Shown: positions 11,685 to 22,810 of the stretch, one piece after another
Position numbering within the stretch: position 1 is the first letter of the stretch
Layout of the letters: the number at the start of each line of letters is the position of its first letter
Source: Volvox africanus
Lineage: Eukaryota; Chlorophyta; Chlorophyceae; Chlamydomonadales; Volvocaceae
NCBI GenBank assembly: GCA_030268105.1
Contig: BSDZ01000080.1
Span: 434,001 to 498,000, forward strand
DNA length: 64,000 nt
Direction of reading: 5' to 3'
Position numbers and translations under genes: made by a program
Notes under the pieces: generated by a model
What the model was told of the DNA's origin: nothing
Databases searched by the model: none
Seen by the model: only the letters and a program-made list of their open reading frames with translations

Positions 11685-12150
11685 GGAGCACGAAACGATA
11701 CCCTAGTTTTGTGTAATAGAAGCCGACTTCTATCGCAAAGGCAAGAGTACAAAGCGATTCGGTGAGCCTACCGACAGTACTCTTGAGAAGATTCAGCAAA
11801 CTCAGCAAGTAATTGCCCAGCTGAGTCCTGATCTCCGTAGTTTGGGCAATGAGAGTCGCCAACTGGTCCGGACGAACGCCGGTCTCAGTCGCCGCGGCAA
11901 GCAATGCCGGTGCACTGAGATTACCTGCGACTCAGAGCGTACACTTACACAACAAGTGCAGCAATCTAAGCAAAAGCAATTAAACAATTACAAACCGGAA
12001 GCGGCGGCGTCCAAAACGGCGCGGCCTAGGTCTTCGGCAAAAGTATCTAGCGGTCCTCGTGGTTCGTCGCTGGAACTCGCCATAGAAAGAACCTACTTCC
12101 GATTAGACAAAGAGAGACAGTTAGGCAACGAACCTGTCTCGATACCAAAT
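11685..12150 (-). other. Gypsy 5' leader
   Basis: 466 bp between the 5' LTR and the gag ATG. It holds the primer-binding site at its start and probably the packaging signal (position-based inference). Short frames here look non-coding. Confidence 0.7.
12131..12147 (-). promoter_or_regulatory. Primer-binding site of the gypsy element
   Basis: Element orientation TGGTATCGAGACAGGTT, three bases (ATT) after the LTR end. It starts with TGG, the complement of a tRNA CCA end. It resembles, but does not equal, the plant initiator-Met site TGGTATCAGAGC. The primer tRNA would end ...CTCGATACCA. Confidence 0.75.
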
Positions 12151-12974
12151 TGTTGTACCTCTCGTTCGCGTTTGCTCATGAGTATCTGCACGTCTGGAGA
12201 CTATCGACACCGATGCGCGAGCACTTGCAAGTACAGCAAGGCAAGCGAGAGCAAACAGAGACAGCGGAAGACTTCAAGACGAAGAGAGATATAACTTACG
12301 GTCTTACAGGTCGGAATGATGCAATGGAAGAAATCGCCGTCAGCGCCGGAAGCAAGCAATCATCACGCGGCGGTGATTAGCGAAGTTCAGGCTTAGCTCG
12401 GGCTAAGTAGAGTATCGTATAGTAATAGTAATGTAGAACACACAAGTGTTCTCCGGTATCGAATGTCTTATCTTGCTTAGCCGTCCTCGCATCTGTTATA
12501 CTCGCAGCATCGCAATGCCGTACGATTCACATCAGGAGGCCGATCCTAGATGTGACAACCCTACTGCGTCTAGGCGATGTCTACGCATAACAACGTGTAA
12601 GCCTTTCCGGCATTCGCATGATGCAAGGGTCCGGATAACGATATCCGGTTGCAGGGCATGCATCGCGACGAGTGCGGCGCTCTCAACGTGTGCTTTAATG
12701 AAGTAATGTTATATCAGATAATATTACTTACCGTTTCGTAGCACGAGCATAATGCGCACTTCGATGATTCGGGCTTTTATGCATGCTAGGCGGATTTGCC
12801 ATGATGCGATGTCGCGATGGATAATGACAACATGCCAGGTGCATATATAAATGTATGCGAATACATTTATATCATGCAGATTCATTCATATGTAATGCGT
12901 TCATCACAAAAGCACTTCGACTCATAGGATCGCGTCGACCTACGCGTCGACGGGAAATGAACCGTAGCACAACA
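12151..12974 (-). repeat. 5' LTR of the gypsy element
   Basis: 824 bp, read as identical to 5504-6327. It must contain the promoter (U3) and the poly(A) region. Confidence 0.95.
12842..12872 (-). promoter_or_regulatory. TATA-like palindrome in gypsy U3
   Basis: An inverted repeat (TATATAAATGTAT, 4-bp loop, complementary arm) gives TATAAAT on the element strand about 105 bp inside the LTR. This is a plausible core promoter, inferred from position and sequence only. The same sequence occurs in the 3' LTR. Confidence 0.35.
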
Positions 12975-12979
12975 TCGCG
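12975..12979. repeat. Target-site duplication TCGCG, right copy
   Basis: Directly follows the LTR terminus CACAACA and matches 5499-5503. Confidence 0.9.
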
Positions 12980-14065
12980 GACTTCCTTACGGCGACGCGG
13001 TGTGCTGGGGTGTGTTCATCACTCCATCAGAGCTGGTTTCGGAGCCTCCTGTCCGAATCTCACTTAGATCCCACAGGTACAACGATGCGGTAGGGGTCGC
13101 AGTACCCTGTCGTGTTTGTGTCCGGGTTCGCTCCCCTTCCCCCACCCCATAGGACCCACCCTGTCCCGTCCCATGGGTCGGTTCAGGATCTGGTTAGCTC
13201 TATTCGGCCCACGTGGCCAAATTGTTTCATTCATCACTTTTTTCCGGGCATGCGATATATAGGGTGTTATAGGGTATAGGTGATATAGGGTTTTGGGGTT
13301 TGTATACCTATATATAGGGTATAAATAGGTATATAAACCCTAAGATTTATAGCTGGTCCATTCTGGTCAGCGCCCGCAACAAATCTTGCTCGATGTCTAC
13401 TAACACCAGTCATGCAGTATCGCCAGCACAGAGAATGACTTTTGAAATTCGGCGGCTTATAAATCACCAAATATCCTCGTTTTGTCAAATGCCAAAGCTG
13501 CAGGCCATATGGCATCCAGGCATTGTGCAGCATTGTGACCTGGCATAAACCTCACCGACTTAGGAGTAATAATTGATGTACACAGCATTAGCATGGACAG
13601 ATGTATCCCAAATGATTATATCAATATATCCCCCTTGACACCGGCGTGGGAAAAGCACTATCTATTCTTCAAAAACGCAAAATGCGAACCCAAATTAATC
13701 CAACCCCAAGTTGCAACGGAAACCCGTGCTTCCATGCACATAGCTTTCCCTGCAGAAAAATTCACCTCTACCTAATTCCTATGTTCCACAATTCCTATGG
13801 GAATTCCCCCGGCCTCAGGATCATTAACTACGGCGAGGGCATCATCGGTGTCCCAGCTGTCCACTACCTAACAGAGAAGGGTTGCCGGACGCCGTCATTG
13901 TGTACTGGGCAACCTCCCTGCACTGCGTCGGGTGTGTCATACATAATTGTGGTTTATGTTTGCGCTGCGACATGCTCGTTTTGTTTGTTTGCTTGTTTGT
14001 TTGGTCGTTAGTACGATGGAATGCAACGCATCTACTCCTGTATGTGTAAGTACCCACCTCCGCCC
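12980..14065. other. Spacer between gypsy and CACTA elements
   Basis: No convincing gene. An AT-rich block at about 13251-13350 repeats TATAGGG/TATAGGT units and contains a palindromic TATACCTATATATAGGGTATA-like core. The rest is unremarkable. Confidence 0.5.
13251..13350 (+). repeat. AT-rich TATAGGG-type repeat block
   Basis: Irregular repeats of ATAGGGT, ATAGGTG and ATAGGGTT, then a TATACC...GGTATA palindrome. The unit is not a regular telomere unit. Confidence 0.6.
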
Positions 14066-14068
14066 GTC
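14066..14068. repeat. 3-bp target duplication GTC, left copy
   Basis: GTC precedes the CACTA terminus and is repeated at 23099-23101. A 3-bp duplication is the hallmark of CACTA (EnSpm) transposition. Confidence 0.7.
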
Positions 14069-14107
14069 CACTATAACAACAGATTCGTGCGTTAGGCTCG
14101 CGTTAGG
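14069..14107 (+). repeat. CACTA left terminal inverted repeat
   Basis: It begins CACTATAACAA, has three mismatches to the other end at positions 12-14, then 25 identical bases ending ...CTCGCGTTAGG. Confidence 0.85.
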
Positions 14108-14460
14108 CTGCGTTAGGGCGCGTATGTGTGCGTAAGGCTGCGTTTTGTGCGTTAGCCTAACACGAGCCTAACGCAAAGAAATAGAAAACTTGACAGAACG
14201 TCTGTTATAGTGCGTCGTTTTCAAGTTCGTTTAAATGAAAACAATATTTATAATGATTATAAAAGTTCCCTGTAATTTTTATTACGTTTCGTGGTGCTCG
14301 AAAATCGGGGGCTTGTGTATGTTCTAACGCGAGCCTAACGCAAACCTAACACACGCGATCGCAAACCTAACTCACACGTTAACTTTACGCAAACAGCTTG
14401 CATATATCTTGCGTACAGTGCGTTACGATACGCACCTAACGCACTGTAACGCAGTTTATG
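14090..14460 (+). repeat. CACTA left subterminal repeats
   Basis: Many GCGTTAGG, GCGTAAGG and CCTAACGC words in both orientations, including a hairpin GCGTTAGCC...CCTAACGC near 14150. Such arrays bind transposase in plant CACTA elements (family knowledge). Confidence 0.75.
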
Positions 14461-17400
14461 CAAAGTTTATGTAGATAGTGCATAATAATGTTCGGAGCAC
14501 AGGTTTGCCGGATCTATTTAGTTTGCTTACTTGCTCTTATTGTGCAGTAGTCTCGAGACTTTGTGCATAAAATATCTTCAAAGTTAATTTCAATTTAGGA
14601 TAGCGCTATGAATACTACTCATTGTACAAGAGATTGCTGTGGTGAACGCTTGTTAACATCACTAAATCGCTACCATTATACGAATTTAGAACCTGTACAT
14701 GTGGCTTACTTTATAACATAGAACTCTGAAGTGCCACACATGGCTGTTCAGGGCTACCTTTCTAATTATGGAAGGCTTTCTAATTATTGAGCAGCAAGCT
14801 GCAGGAGTTAGCAAGTCTGGGTAAGGACCGAGGAAATTTGGCAACAGCAAACCTTACACAGTAGCCAGGCAACAATGTTTCCAGATGAAGACCCAAACAA
14901 AGTCACCAAGAGCCACAGTTACACATCGAGCAGGCCCCAAAAATTAGATAGCCTTGTCCGGCAAGCATCATAGCAGCTTGGCGTATGTGTGAAAATTGAC
15001 CATGAAAACGAGCACGTGTGAGAGGTACCCTATGACCCCAATGCTTCCCCAATCCAGACATATTGCAATGCAGAATAGTTCAATCGCTGCACGGGAATGA
15101 ATAGTTCGAGGGATTCACGCCACAATTTTCAGCACGGTCATTATTTTGTCATCGCATCAAAAACGTCATGCATATTCCTAACCAAAATTGTTTCATGGCT
15201 CCAGAAACTCCAAGTACGTGCCTAACCCGATGACGGCGCTGTACTGAGGGCTGCCCAGAACCCTGGCCTTCCATCCCATCCCGCTGGCCCTGGCTCCCAA
15301 GACGGGGCACATTGACGGGGCATCTCAAGTACAAACGTTGCAATGGTGATTCTAAACATCCTCGTCACAATGAAGTCACTTCTCATTGCTACTAAAACCA
15401 GGAAGAGCCAAGCTTTGAGCCAAGCTGCTGCTGCCTTGGTCGATGCCATCTAGCAGATCCGATGCAATGTTGCCTTCTAGTGGCTCCCATCCAGGCATGA
15501 CACACTGAAAATGTTCCTGACTTTCAGGGAAAAAGTGTTTTCGAGACGTAAAGAGTTTCATGTATAGGGGACTTTCCATCATAAGCAGAAGGCGGCTCCA
15601 TTCGTTACTGAAGCAATTATTATTTCTTTACAAATGTATGATTAGCTGTTGATGCTGCAGAAATTATATGTATGCTGCCTGCGCAAGCAAGGTTGTCCAA
15701 TAGAACTGCTACCATATGACATGGACAACCTGACGACTGTGTACAATGGGTGGCATTAAATGTACATATAAAGGATGTTGTAAAGCAGGGTTACGAAACA
15801 TTGTTGCTTACATGGGATTGATTGGCAGCCGCACAACCCTGGACGGAGTACGGAAGCACAACTCTTCGCTTTTAAGTAGCACGTATGCATAACATTTGTT
15901 TTTTACTTTAACTAGTAAAAGAATAAAATTAAAAGAAATTTTTTTTCATGCTTTTATTTTTGTCGTGTACGAAATACTTTATTGCCACCAACCCGCAGAA
16001 AAACGGCCGAAATGACGAGCCATTAGGAACTCATAATGGGCGCCCTAGCAAAGGCCAAAAGCAGCCCGCGCATGGTGAAGATGCATCGATGATGGTGCTG
16101 GCTGCCAACGCAGCTAGCATACATCAGAAGGAGAAGGAGGTCAAGGCCGCTAGACGCTGACAGGTTAGTGCAAATACTAGTAGTACGGAGAGTGGATGAT
16201 GGGGTGTGCAAATTACCAGGCGCGCTTCGCAAAATTATTGCTGGATGGGTGATGTACATTACGGATCTCATATACAGGGATGTATAGATCATTAATGTCC
16301 TTTAACCTGTTTTCTCCTTTCAGTCTTTTATGTAATTGTTCCTATTCTCCCCAAACGTACTTCCTTTTTATGTAGGCAAAGAGTTCACAGCCCTCTACGA
16401 CAAGGAACTCCAGCAGGAAAGCTAGGAACTCAAGCAAGGCGGCAGCAAAAAAGGTACAGCCCATTCATCATGTCTTCCTGTTTTATTGAGCTGTAATTTC
16501 ATGTTTCGTTATATTCTTTTCATTTGCTGTGTGCTTTGTCGTTTAATGTGCCACATGTCGATTTATTTTTCTCTTTTTTTGATAGAAATTGTAAGCTATA
16601 ATTTCTCAAATCATATATGTATGCTAACGTCGGCCCTTGAAGGTAACGAACGATGACGATGTGCGGCCATCCACGAAAGTGAGGCGACCAAGCACGGGCA
16701 CCAAAAGAAAGGTACGAAATATTGAGGCCAGACATTACTTACTTTTTAATATAACCTTTTTATTACTACCAAGTCCCTTCACGTATTTTGGACCAGCAGG
16801 TGCCGTTGGAAGACAAGTCTATGGATGACGATGACAGTTATGACCACCAGGGACAGAAGGTAATTTCCTTAGTTCAGCTTACTATCTAAATTTCCTTCAT
16901 GTTTGATTGTATAATTATAATATGTGTTGTTTCGACTGATAAAGGTCAAGAGTGTTTCGGAGGGTGTGCGATGTACACGGGCACTACGTCAACGTGGGAG
17001 CTCAGGGAGTTAGCAGAAGCAGGTAACAAAGTGTCCAAGTACATAGTACAGCAAATGAAAGACTCTGCTTTTAGAATGATTAGTGGTACTTAAAAGCACT
17101 GCCCACCCTAGACATGATTAAGATTATTGTTACCGGAAGTGATAATTGCTGAGTGGTGACAGCTTAATTTACATTTATACATACGCATGTAAATAAGTAT
17201 AATTTTCCTTTCCTAAACTTTTCAGGAGTTGCTTGAGGAGGTGAGCGAGGACGAGAAGATTGAGGACAAGCAGGATGACGCCACCAGTGCGCCATAGGAG
17301 GACGACAACAGAGAGAGTGAAATAGAAGACTATTAGATAGAACTAACATCTAACATGTTTGTTTCTAAGCTTATATTAGAGCGGGCTGCTAAATGTGCGG

Positions 17401-17790
17401 TGGCAGATGAAGTTAGGATGTATGTACCAAATGATGATTGAAATGATTGGTGCATGGTACAAATGATTATTGAACTCATAAACAAAATTTGATTGGCAGG
17501 ATTGGATGTGTAGAAATTTGATTGTTTACTCACCAATGGCTGCTTACCTGGATGCTTTCCGAATATTGAGCTGTAAATTATTGCCTGGAATATTTTCATC
17601 TATCAAAACTGAAATCCTATTGATATTCTTCATAACAGCTACATACATTACGACAGGATAGTTTCCGTACACACTAAAATAATTCTGCAGCGGGTGGGCA
17701 AAACAGCAAACAATAACAGGAACGATAACTGAAACAGTAAAGAAATAACCAGAACGACCAAAAGTAGTTACAGTGAGCAAGAATGTGAGG
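14461..17790. other. CACTA interior, no intact transposase
   Basis: AT-rich interior with no long open frame. A plus-strand series of exon-like pieces (15990-17297) is described separately. A short minus-strand frame near 15376-15582 shows nothing recognisable. Confidence 0.5.
15990..17297 (+). pseudogene. Decayed multi-exon gene fragment inside the CACTA element
   Basis: Several short plus-strand segments are each bounded by AG/GT splice-type sites. They are about 15996-16162, 16376-16451, 16643-16710, 16801-16857 and 17225-17297. They encode hydrophilic, charged peptides (KEKEVKAARR, KEFTALYDKELQQES, VTNDDDVRPSTKVRRPS, then an acidic tail ELLEEVSEDEKIEDK with a stop). In-frame stops follow AARR and QQES, so the gene looks dead in this reading. 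It could be the 3' end of a transposase gene or a captured host fragment. I recognise no domain. Confidence 0.35.
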
Positions 17791-17799
17791 CTGCCTCGT

Positions 17800-18320
17800 A
17801 CGCAAAGCGAAAGTGGCGAGAATGTTGCTATCGCACGTGTAAGACCTTGCGAAAGCGTGCGAATATGTTAGTTACATGCGTTTAAAACTTTTACGCAACC
17901 CACAACTGCTACCTGTGTACGCATTATTCGCAGCATACGCAAGCATGCGTTAATGCGCGTTAATGCGCGTTAGGCGTGCATATATTGTGCGTTAGAGAAC
18001 TTTAACTTCCATGCACGCTATGTATTTTTGCTTGCGTATGGGTCTCTAACGCTTGCGTTGTGTTAGGCCTAACGCACACCTTAGAATCTATGTGGGTGCA
18101 TTTGACATTGCGTAAGTTCACGTTAGGTTGCGTTAGCTAACGCAAAGTAAACGCAAACATTTTCATTCCCTCCCAAAAAACTTTATTTGTGATTGCGTTA
18201 GGTGTGTTACGATTGCGTTAGCGATACGCAAACAATAACACAATGCGTTTGATTTGCATTAGGCTTTGCGTTAGCTCGCGTTAGTTCGCGTCAAGCTTGT
18301 GTTAGGCTTGCGTTAGGGGT
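17800..18320 (+). repeat. CACTA right subterminal repeats (interrupted)
   Basis: A dense array of GCGTTAGG, GCGTTAG, GCGTAAG and complementary words. It continues across the copia insertion at 23054-23098. Confidence 0.75.
18316..18320. repeat. Copia target duplication GGGGT, left copy
   Basis: GGGGT precedes the LTR (TATTGAGACG) and is repeated at 23054-23058. Confidence 0.8.
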
Positions 18321-18563
18321 TATTGAGACGTAGACTATCAGACATTAGGAAGCCTGACGTAATAACGAGAAAGTATACGTTACATATTATCTGATAGTAT
18401 AGAAGTCCGAATAGTTCGTTCTGGAGTCGGTACATATACTTATGCGTATAGCACTACAAACAGTATGAACGCGGGTCGATAGCTTACCGCCGAGTACAGC
18501 TACAACAGCGGGATTGTTGCTAGTATGGATCACTATATCCAACTGATATACCATTTTATAACA
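18321..18563 (-). repeat. Copia 3' LTR
   Basis: 243 bp. In element orientation it begins TGTTATAAAATGG and ends CGTCTCAATA. The target duplication places the end at ...ATA rather than the usual CA. Confidence 0.88.
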
Positions 18564-18574
18564 CGCCCCCTCGA
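18564..18574 (-). promoter_or_regulatory. Copia polypurine tract
   Basis: Element orientation GAGGGGGCG, directly upstream of the 3' LTR. Confidence 0.75.
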
Positions 18575-18678
18575 GACATGCCTAGCAACAAGTGAAAGAA
18601 GATAATTCCAACCAGGGATACTTCTTGAAACCGAAAAGCTAAAGCCAAACGAGTTCGCCCCAAACAAACTTAGAAAGC

Positions 18679-21600
18679 TTACTCGGCCAACCCCATCGCT
18701 GTAATGCACTTCTTAAACTTTATCTCTCCAAGTATCTTGGTTAGCACATCTGCTACCATATCCTCCGTCGAACAGTGCGATAAGGCAACTTCCTTCCGCA
18801 GGACTCGTTCTTGCACTAGAAGATGTTGCACGTCAATGTGCTTAGAACGAACCGACATTATCGGGTTATTCCCAAGGCTCATCGATCCCTCAGAATCCGT
18901 TCAAATCTGAATAGTCTGTGTCCTCAGACCCAAGTCTCTGGTCAGCTTGCGAAGCCAAAGTGCCTCCCGCACTGCAGCTGCCGTGGCCTGGTACTCTGCC
19001 TCCACTGTTGAAGCTGCCGACGTGCACTGCAATTGGCTGTTCCAGCTGATAGCTGCGCCATTTAGCAAGAATACGTAGCCAGTTGTGGACCTCCGAGTGG
19101 CTGGATCTCCAGCCCAGTCGGAATCACTGTAGCCCACCATGGTGAGATCGCCATCTCCGTCATAGCATAATCCAAGCTCCTTGGTACCCGCCAGGTATCG
19201 CAGCACCCCCAAAGCCAAGCCCATGTGAACCTTAGATGGGTTGCCCATGAAGCGCGCCAGAACGCTCATTGCCTGCGCGATATCCGGTCTTGTGCTCGTC
19301 GCCAGGTAGTTCAATTCGCCGACAAGTGCCCTGAACTTGGTGTTGTCTACAAGCTCCTTGTTGTTGTCTTCTGCTGGCAGGGCTCTAGTACCAGGAGGTA
19401 GTGGGGTCTTTCGAGGCTTTGCATTGACGAGTTGATGTCGCTGCAGCAGCTCCTCAATGTAGCGTCGCTGCGATAGTTTTACCTCCCCGTGCGCTCCCCG
19501 GCTGATCTCCATGCCCAGGAAAACTTTTGCCTCTCCAAGATCTCGAATCTTGAAGGCTTGTCCGATTTCTGTTTTCACTCTCCTGATCATTGCCTCATCT
19601 TCTGAGGTGATGATGATGTCGTCCACGTGTACCAGCAGGTAGACGATCTCCTTCTCGTCCTTTTTGATGAACAGTGCTGGGTCCGCTACTGACGGTTTGA
19701 ACCCCAGCTTGTCCAGCTCCGCCGCTAGCTTCATATACCAGCAGCGTGGGGCTGTTTCAGCCCGTAGATTGAGCGTAGAAGCCTGCACGCCTGCTCTGGA
19801 TCTGCTGACTCGTAACCAGGCGGCTGCTGCATCCAGAGCTCCTCCTCTAGCTCCCCGTTCAGGAAAGCTGTTGAATCGTCTAGCTGATGGATCAGCATTG
19901 CTTTAGCCGCAGCCACCGCCAGGAGCATACGAAGCGAAGCAAAACGCGAGGTTGGAGCAAAGAGCTCCCCATAATCAATCCCCGCCCGCTGCTCGTAGCC
20001 CTTCACCACCAAACGTGCCTTGTAGCGCTCGATCTCGCCATCCTCTGCACGTTTGACCTTATACACCCACCGACAAGGCAGAATCCGCGCACCTGGCGGT
20101 GGTTTTGCTAGCTCCCAGGTCCCGTTTGTGAGCTGTGCTGAGATTTCCGCATCCATGGCACTTCTCCATTCCTCAGCATATGGGCCGTCAGTGGCCTCCT
20201 GGTATGAAGCTGGCTCTGGTACTTCTTCCTCGATTGTAGCATTGATCTGCCCGAACGTAACCCTTCCGTTGGGCTCATGCCTCCATTCAATCAGTCGCTT
20301 TCGCTCACGTAGTGGATAGCGACGTTCCTGCATATTAACGTCTGCACCGTCGTTTTTGTGGTTTTGCTGCTGCACCTGCCCTTCGCCTGTCATAGCGTCT
20401 CCACCATTGCCTCCGCGGGACTGCGCTGTATTTTGCGTCCTGGGAAACTGTGCTGCTGGTATGCCTGCGTGCCTCTGTGGCGCCGCTGTCTGGCCGCTGC
20501 TGGTGGATGCACCATGGTTCACTTCAGCAGCTCCCTGGTCCATGTCGGTGTTGACCGGCGTATCTCCGCCGCCCCCTGGCGACGGAACGCCGCCAGACTC
20601 CTCGACATCCTCCTCGTCAGAATCCTCATAGCGATCTCCAACTGTTGACTCGTCAAACTTGACTGTCGAGTGGGTGCTGATGAGATTGTTGATCAAGATG
20701 CGGTACTGCCTCCCTTGCTCGTATCCAACCAGCACTCCTATTTTACTCACGGGTTGCAGTTTGTTCCGCTTCTCCTTCGGCACGTGTGCATATGCGGTAC
20801 TGCCGAAAACTCTCAGATGGCTTATGTCCGGCTTCACCCCCATGAACGCCTCATGGGGCGTTACTGATGCCCCCACGACCGGTGAAACGTTGCGCAAAAG
20901 ATTTGCCGTAGCCATGGCTTCTGCCCAGAGCTTCTGCGGTAGTCCTGACTCCACCAGCATTGCCCGGGTCTTCTCCAATAGGGTCCTGTTGAGGCGCTCC
21001 GCCGCCCCATTCTGCTCCAGCGAATACCCAACGGTCGTACCATGGATAATCCCTTTTTCGCCGAAGTAGGCGCTCATGGCTGAGTTAAGGAACTCGGTCC
21101 CACGATCCGTGCGTGCCTCCTTCACGCGACGGCCAGTCATATTCTCCAGCGCCTCGATCATTGTCTTAACCTTCTTTCGAACTGCATCCTTGGTCTCCGT
21201 GAACGCAACAGTAGAAAATCCCGTGCAGTCGTCCAGCAATGTAGTAACGTACCAGGATCCACCTATCGAAGTCTCAGGCATTGGTCCACAGACGTCCAGG
21301 TGTATCAGGCCCAGAGGTTTCGCCGCCTTGTGTCCAGTGGACGGGAATGGTCCACGTGTTTGCTTTGCATAAATGCAGGGCTCGCAGATCCGCGACCTGG
21401 CTGCTTCCAGACTCACGCGATCCAAATCCATGCCGGTTACCATGTGTTCCCGGCACATACGTTCCAGGCTCTTGTAGCCCAGATGCCCCAAGCGCCGATG
21501 CCACAGCGCTGCCTTCGAGCCTTCTGACCCGACCGCCGCACATGAGCGGCCTTTCTTGGCTAAACGCCCTGCTGTGTGATGGCGAACAACATAGAGGCGT

Positions 21601-21716
21601 CCCACTTTGTCTGCGCGTAGGATCGTCCTCCCCTTTGCTTGCACGAGTGCTTTGTTGTGGCCCAGCTGAATGGTGGCGCCACGCTCATCAAAGATCCCTG
21701 CTGAGATCAACTTCAC
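18679..21716 (-). pseudogene. pol: Copia integrase-RT-RNase H, disrupted
   Basis: The first segment (21716-19731) has the pre-integrase zinc motif (H73, H77, C111, C114 counted from 21716), integrase acidic residues D141, D204 and E240 (D-X35-E), and the N-terminal RT motif LDDSTAFLNG. After YGLKQ the frame shifts by one base and continues at 19788-18901 with the RT motif VHVDDIII and RNase H (YSDSDWAGD, EAEY). An in-frame TGA at 18901-18903 cuts off the last part, which resumes with TDSEGS and RSKHIDV and ends at 18679. Each lesion is a single event. The frames are otherwise intact, so the copy is fairly young but not able to make full Pol. Confidence 0.92.
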
Positions 21717-22723
21717 TGTCGCCTTGGCACGTTCTTGAGCTCAATTTGCAGCCCCTTGACGGTGTTACTCCACATGGTGTAACGGCCCACGTGGGTCGGC
21801 TTATACCTGGAGCCATCATAGCCAACCACCGTGAACATTTCTTCTGGCTGCACAGCTCTCACGTCCTCCAGCTCTGTCGCGTCGTAGGTGATATGCCATT
21901 CTGACGCTGAGTCCAGGTGCCAGGCGTTCGACCGCGACTCGTTTCCAACTGCATACGCCATTTTTGTGGGCTCCCTGCGCTGAAGGTTGCCCCCGCCGCG
22001 TCCATAATTTTGTTGTTGGTCTGCCAGGCGCTTCTTGCATACTCCGATAAAATGCCCTGGCTTGCCGCAGTAATGACAGATAGCGTTTGACTTGCTCCTC
22101 TGCTTACTTTGTTGATTACGGCCTGTAGAGCTTGCGTTGCCACCACTTCGGTGTGTGATGTATGCGGATGATGACTCCCTGTTGTCATCGTCCGGTATCA
22201 CATACGCCATGAGTCGCGCGACCACTTGCAAGAAGTCCAGCTCTCCTTCACGCATTGTCAGGGCTGTTGTTACCACATGATACTTGCTCGGAAGTCCTTT
22301 GATGACAATTGTAGAGAGCTCCGTGTCTGCGACTGCGTGTCCCACATCCAGCAAGTCCCACTGTAGCTGTCGCGCGCGACTGATATAAATTGGCAGCTCC
22401 TCTCCATTAGCCATTTTAAAATCACTTAGCTCCTGTCGTAGTGCTACCTTTCTCGTGTTGCAGGTTGATGCGAACGTAGCCGCCAAAGCGTCCCAGGCGG
22501 CCTTCGCATTTGCCGCCCGAACAATTGTTTGGAGGTGATGGTTCTTGACGTTCTTGGCCATCACACTCTTGACCTTGTCGGAGATGATGACATCCGCCTC
22601 TGCAATTGGTGCTTGTAGCAGGGCGCGACTGTATCCAAGCTCCGCGCACAACAATTGGAATCGTAGTTTCCAAGTTGAGTAGTTGTGCAGGTCCAGCGGC
22701 TCGTCCAGCCTATCCTTTCCCAT
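21713..22723 (-). pseudogene. gag: Copia Gag and protease, frameshifted before integrase
   Basis: 336 codons from ATG at 22723. The N-terminal capsid-like region is typical of copia (LHNYSTWKLRF). A zinc knuckle CHYCGKPGHFIGVC (216-229, CX2CX4HX4C) follows, then the protease active site LDSAS (270-274; the family usually has DSGA). The frame ends at NVPRRQ. One more base would join it to the next frame at KATVKLIS, which is how copia proteases usually continue. So gag and pol were probably one frame, as in most copia elements, and a one-base loss split them. Confidence 0.88.
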
Positions 22724-22795
22724 TGTGAAGACCTATAAACGCGAAGATCAACACTAGAATGAGCAAAAGATGTCAGGCTCCGCGGTCAACGTTGA

Positions 22796-22810
22796 CCGGG
22801 GCTCATAACC
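22796..22810 (-). promoter_or_regulatory. Copia primer-binding site matching a Met-tRNA anticodon arm
   Basis: Directly next to the 5' LTR, the plus strand reads CGGGGCTCATAACC. That is the form of an initiator-Met anticodon stem-loop (GGG, loop CTCATAA, CC). The element strand is therefore complementary to the anticodon arm and not to a CCA end. This is the half-tRNA priming arrangement known from Drosophila copia. Confidence 0.75.

Larger units (their letters stand above)
5504..12974 (-). mobile_element. Complete Ty3/gypsy chromovirus LTR retrotransposon
   Basis: A 7471-bp element on the minus strand. In element order it has the 5' LTR (12974-12151), a primer-binding site, a leader, gag (11684-10449), pol (10448-6387), a purine tract and the 3' LTR (6327-5504). 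Target duplications TCGCG flank it. Both LTRs are 824 bp and read as identical by eye. The gag and pol frames have no frameshift and only the single UAG between them. Pol order is protease, reverse transcriptase, RNase H, integrase, chromodomain, which defines the chromovirus branch of Ty3/gypsy. Identical LTRs and intact frames indicate a recent insertion that may still be competent. This is a cellular retrotransposon of an alga, with no envelope gene. Confidence 0.96.

Noticed and set aside
13120..13150. tRNA-like T-arm (GGGTTCGCTCCCC)
   Set aside because: No acceptor, D or anticodon arms could be paired around it.
13251..13350. Interstitial telomere-like repeats
   Set aside because: Units are irregular TATAGGG/ATAGGGT rather than TTTAGGG or TTTTAGGG arrays.
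19731..21716. Programmed frameshifting to explain the copia frame breaks
   Set aside because: The breaks fall within protease and RT core motifs where copia needs continuous translation, and an additional TGA is present. Mutation is simpler.
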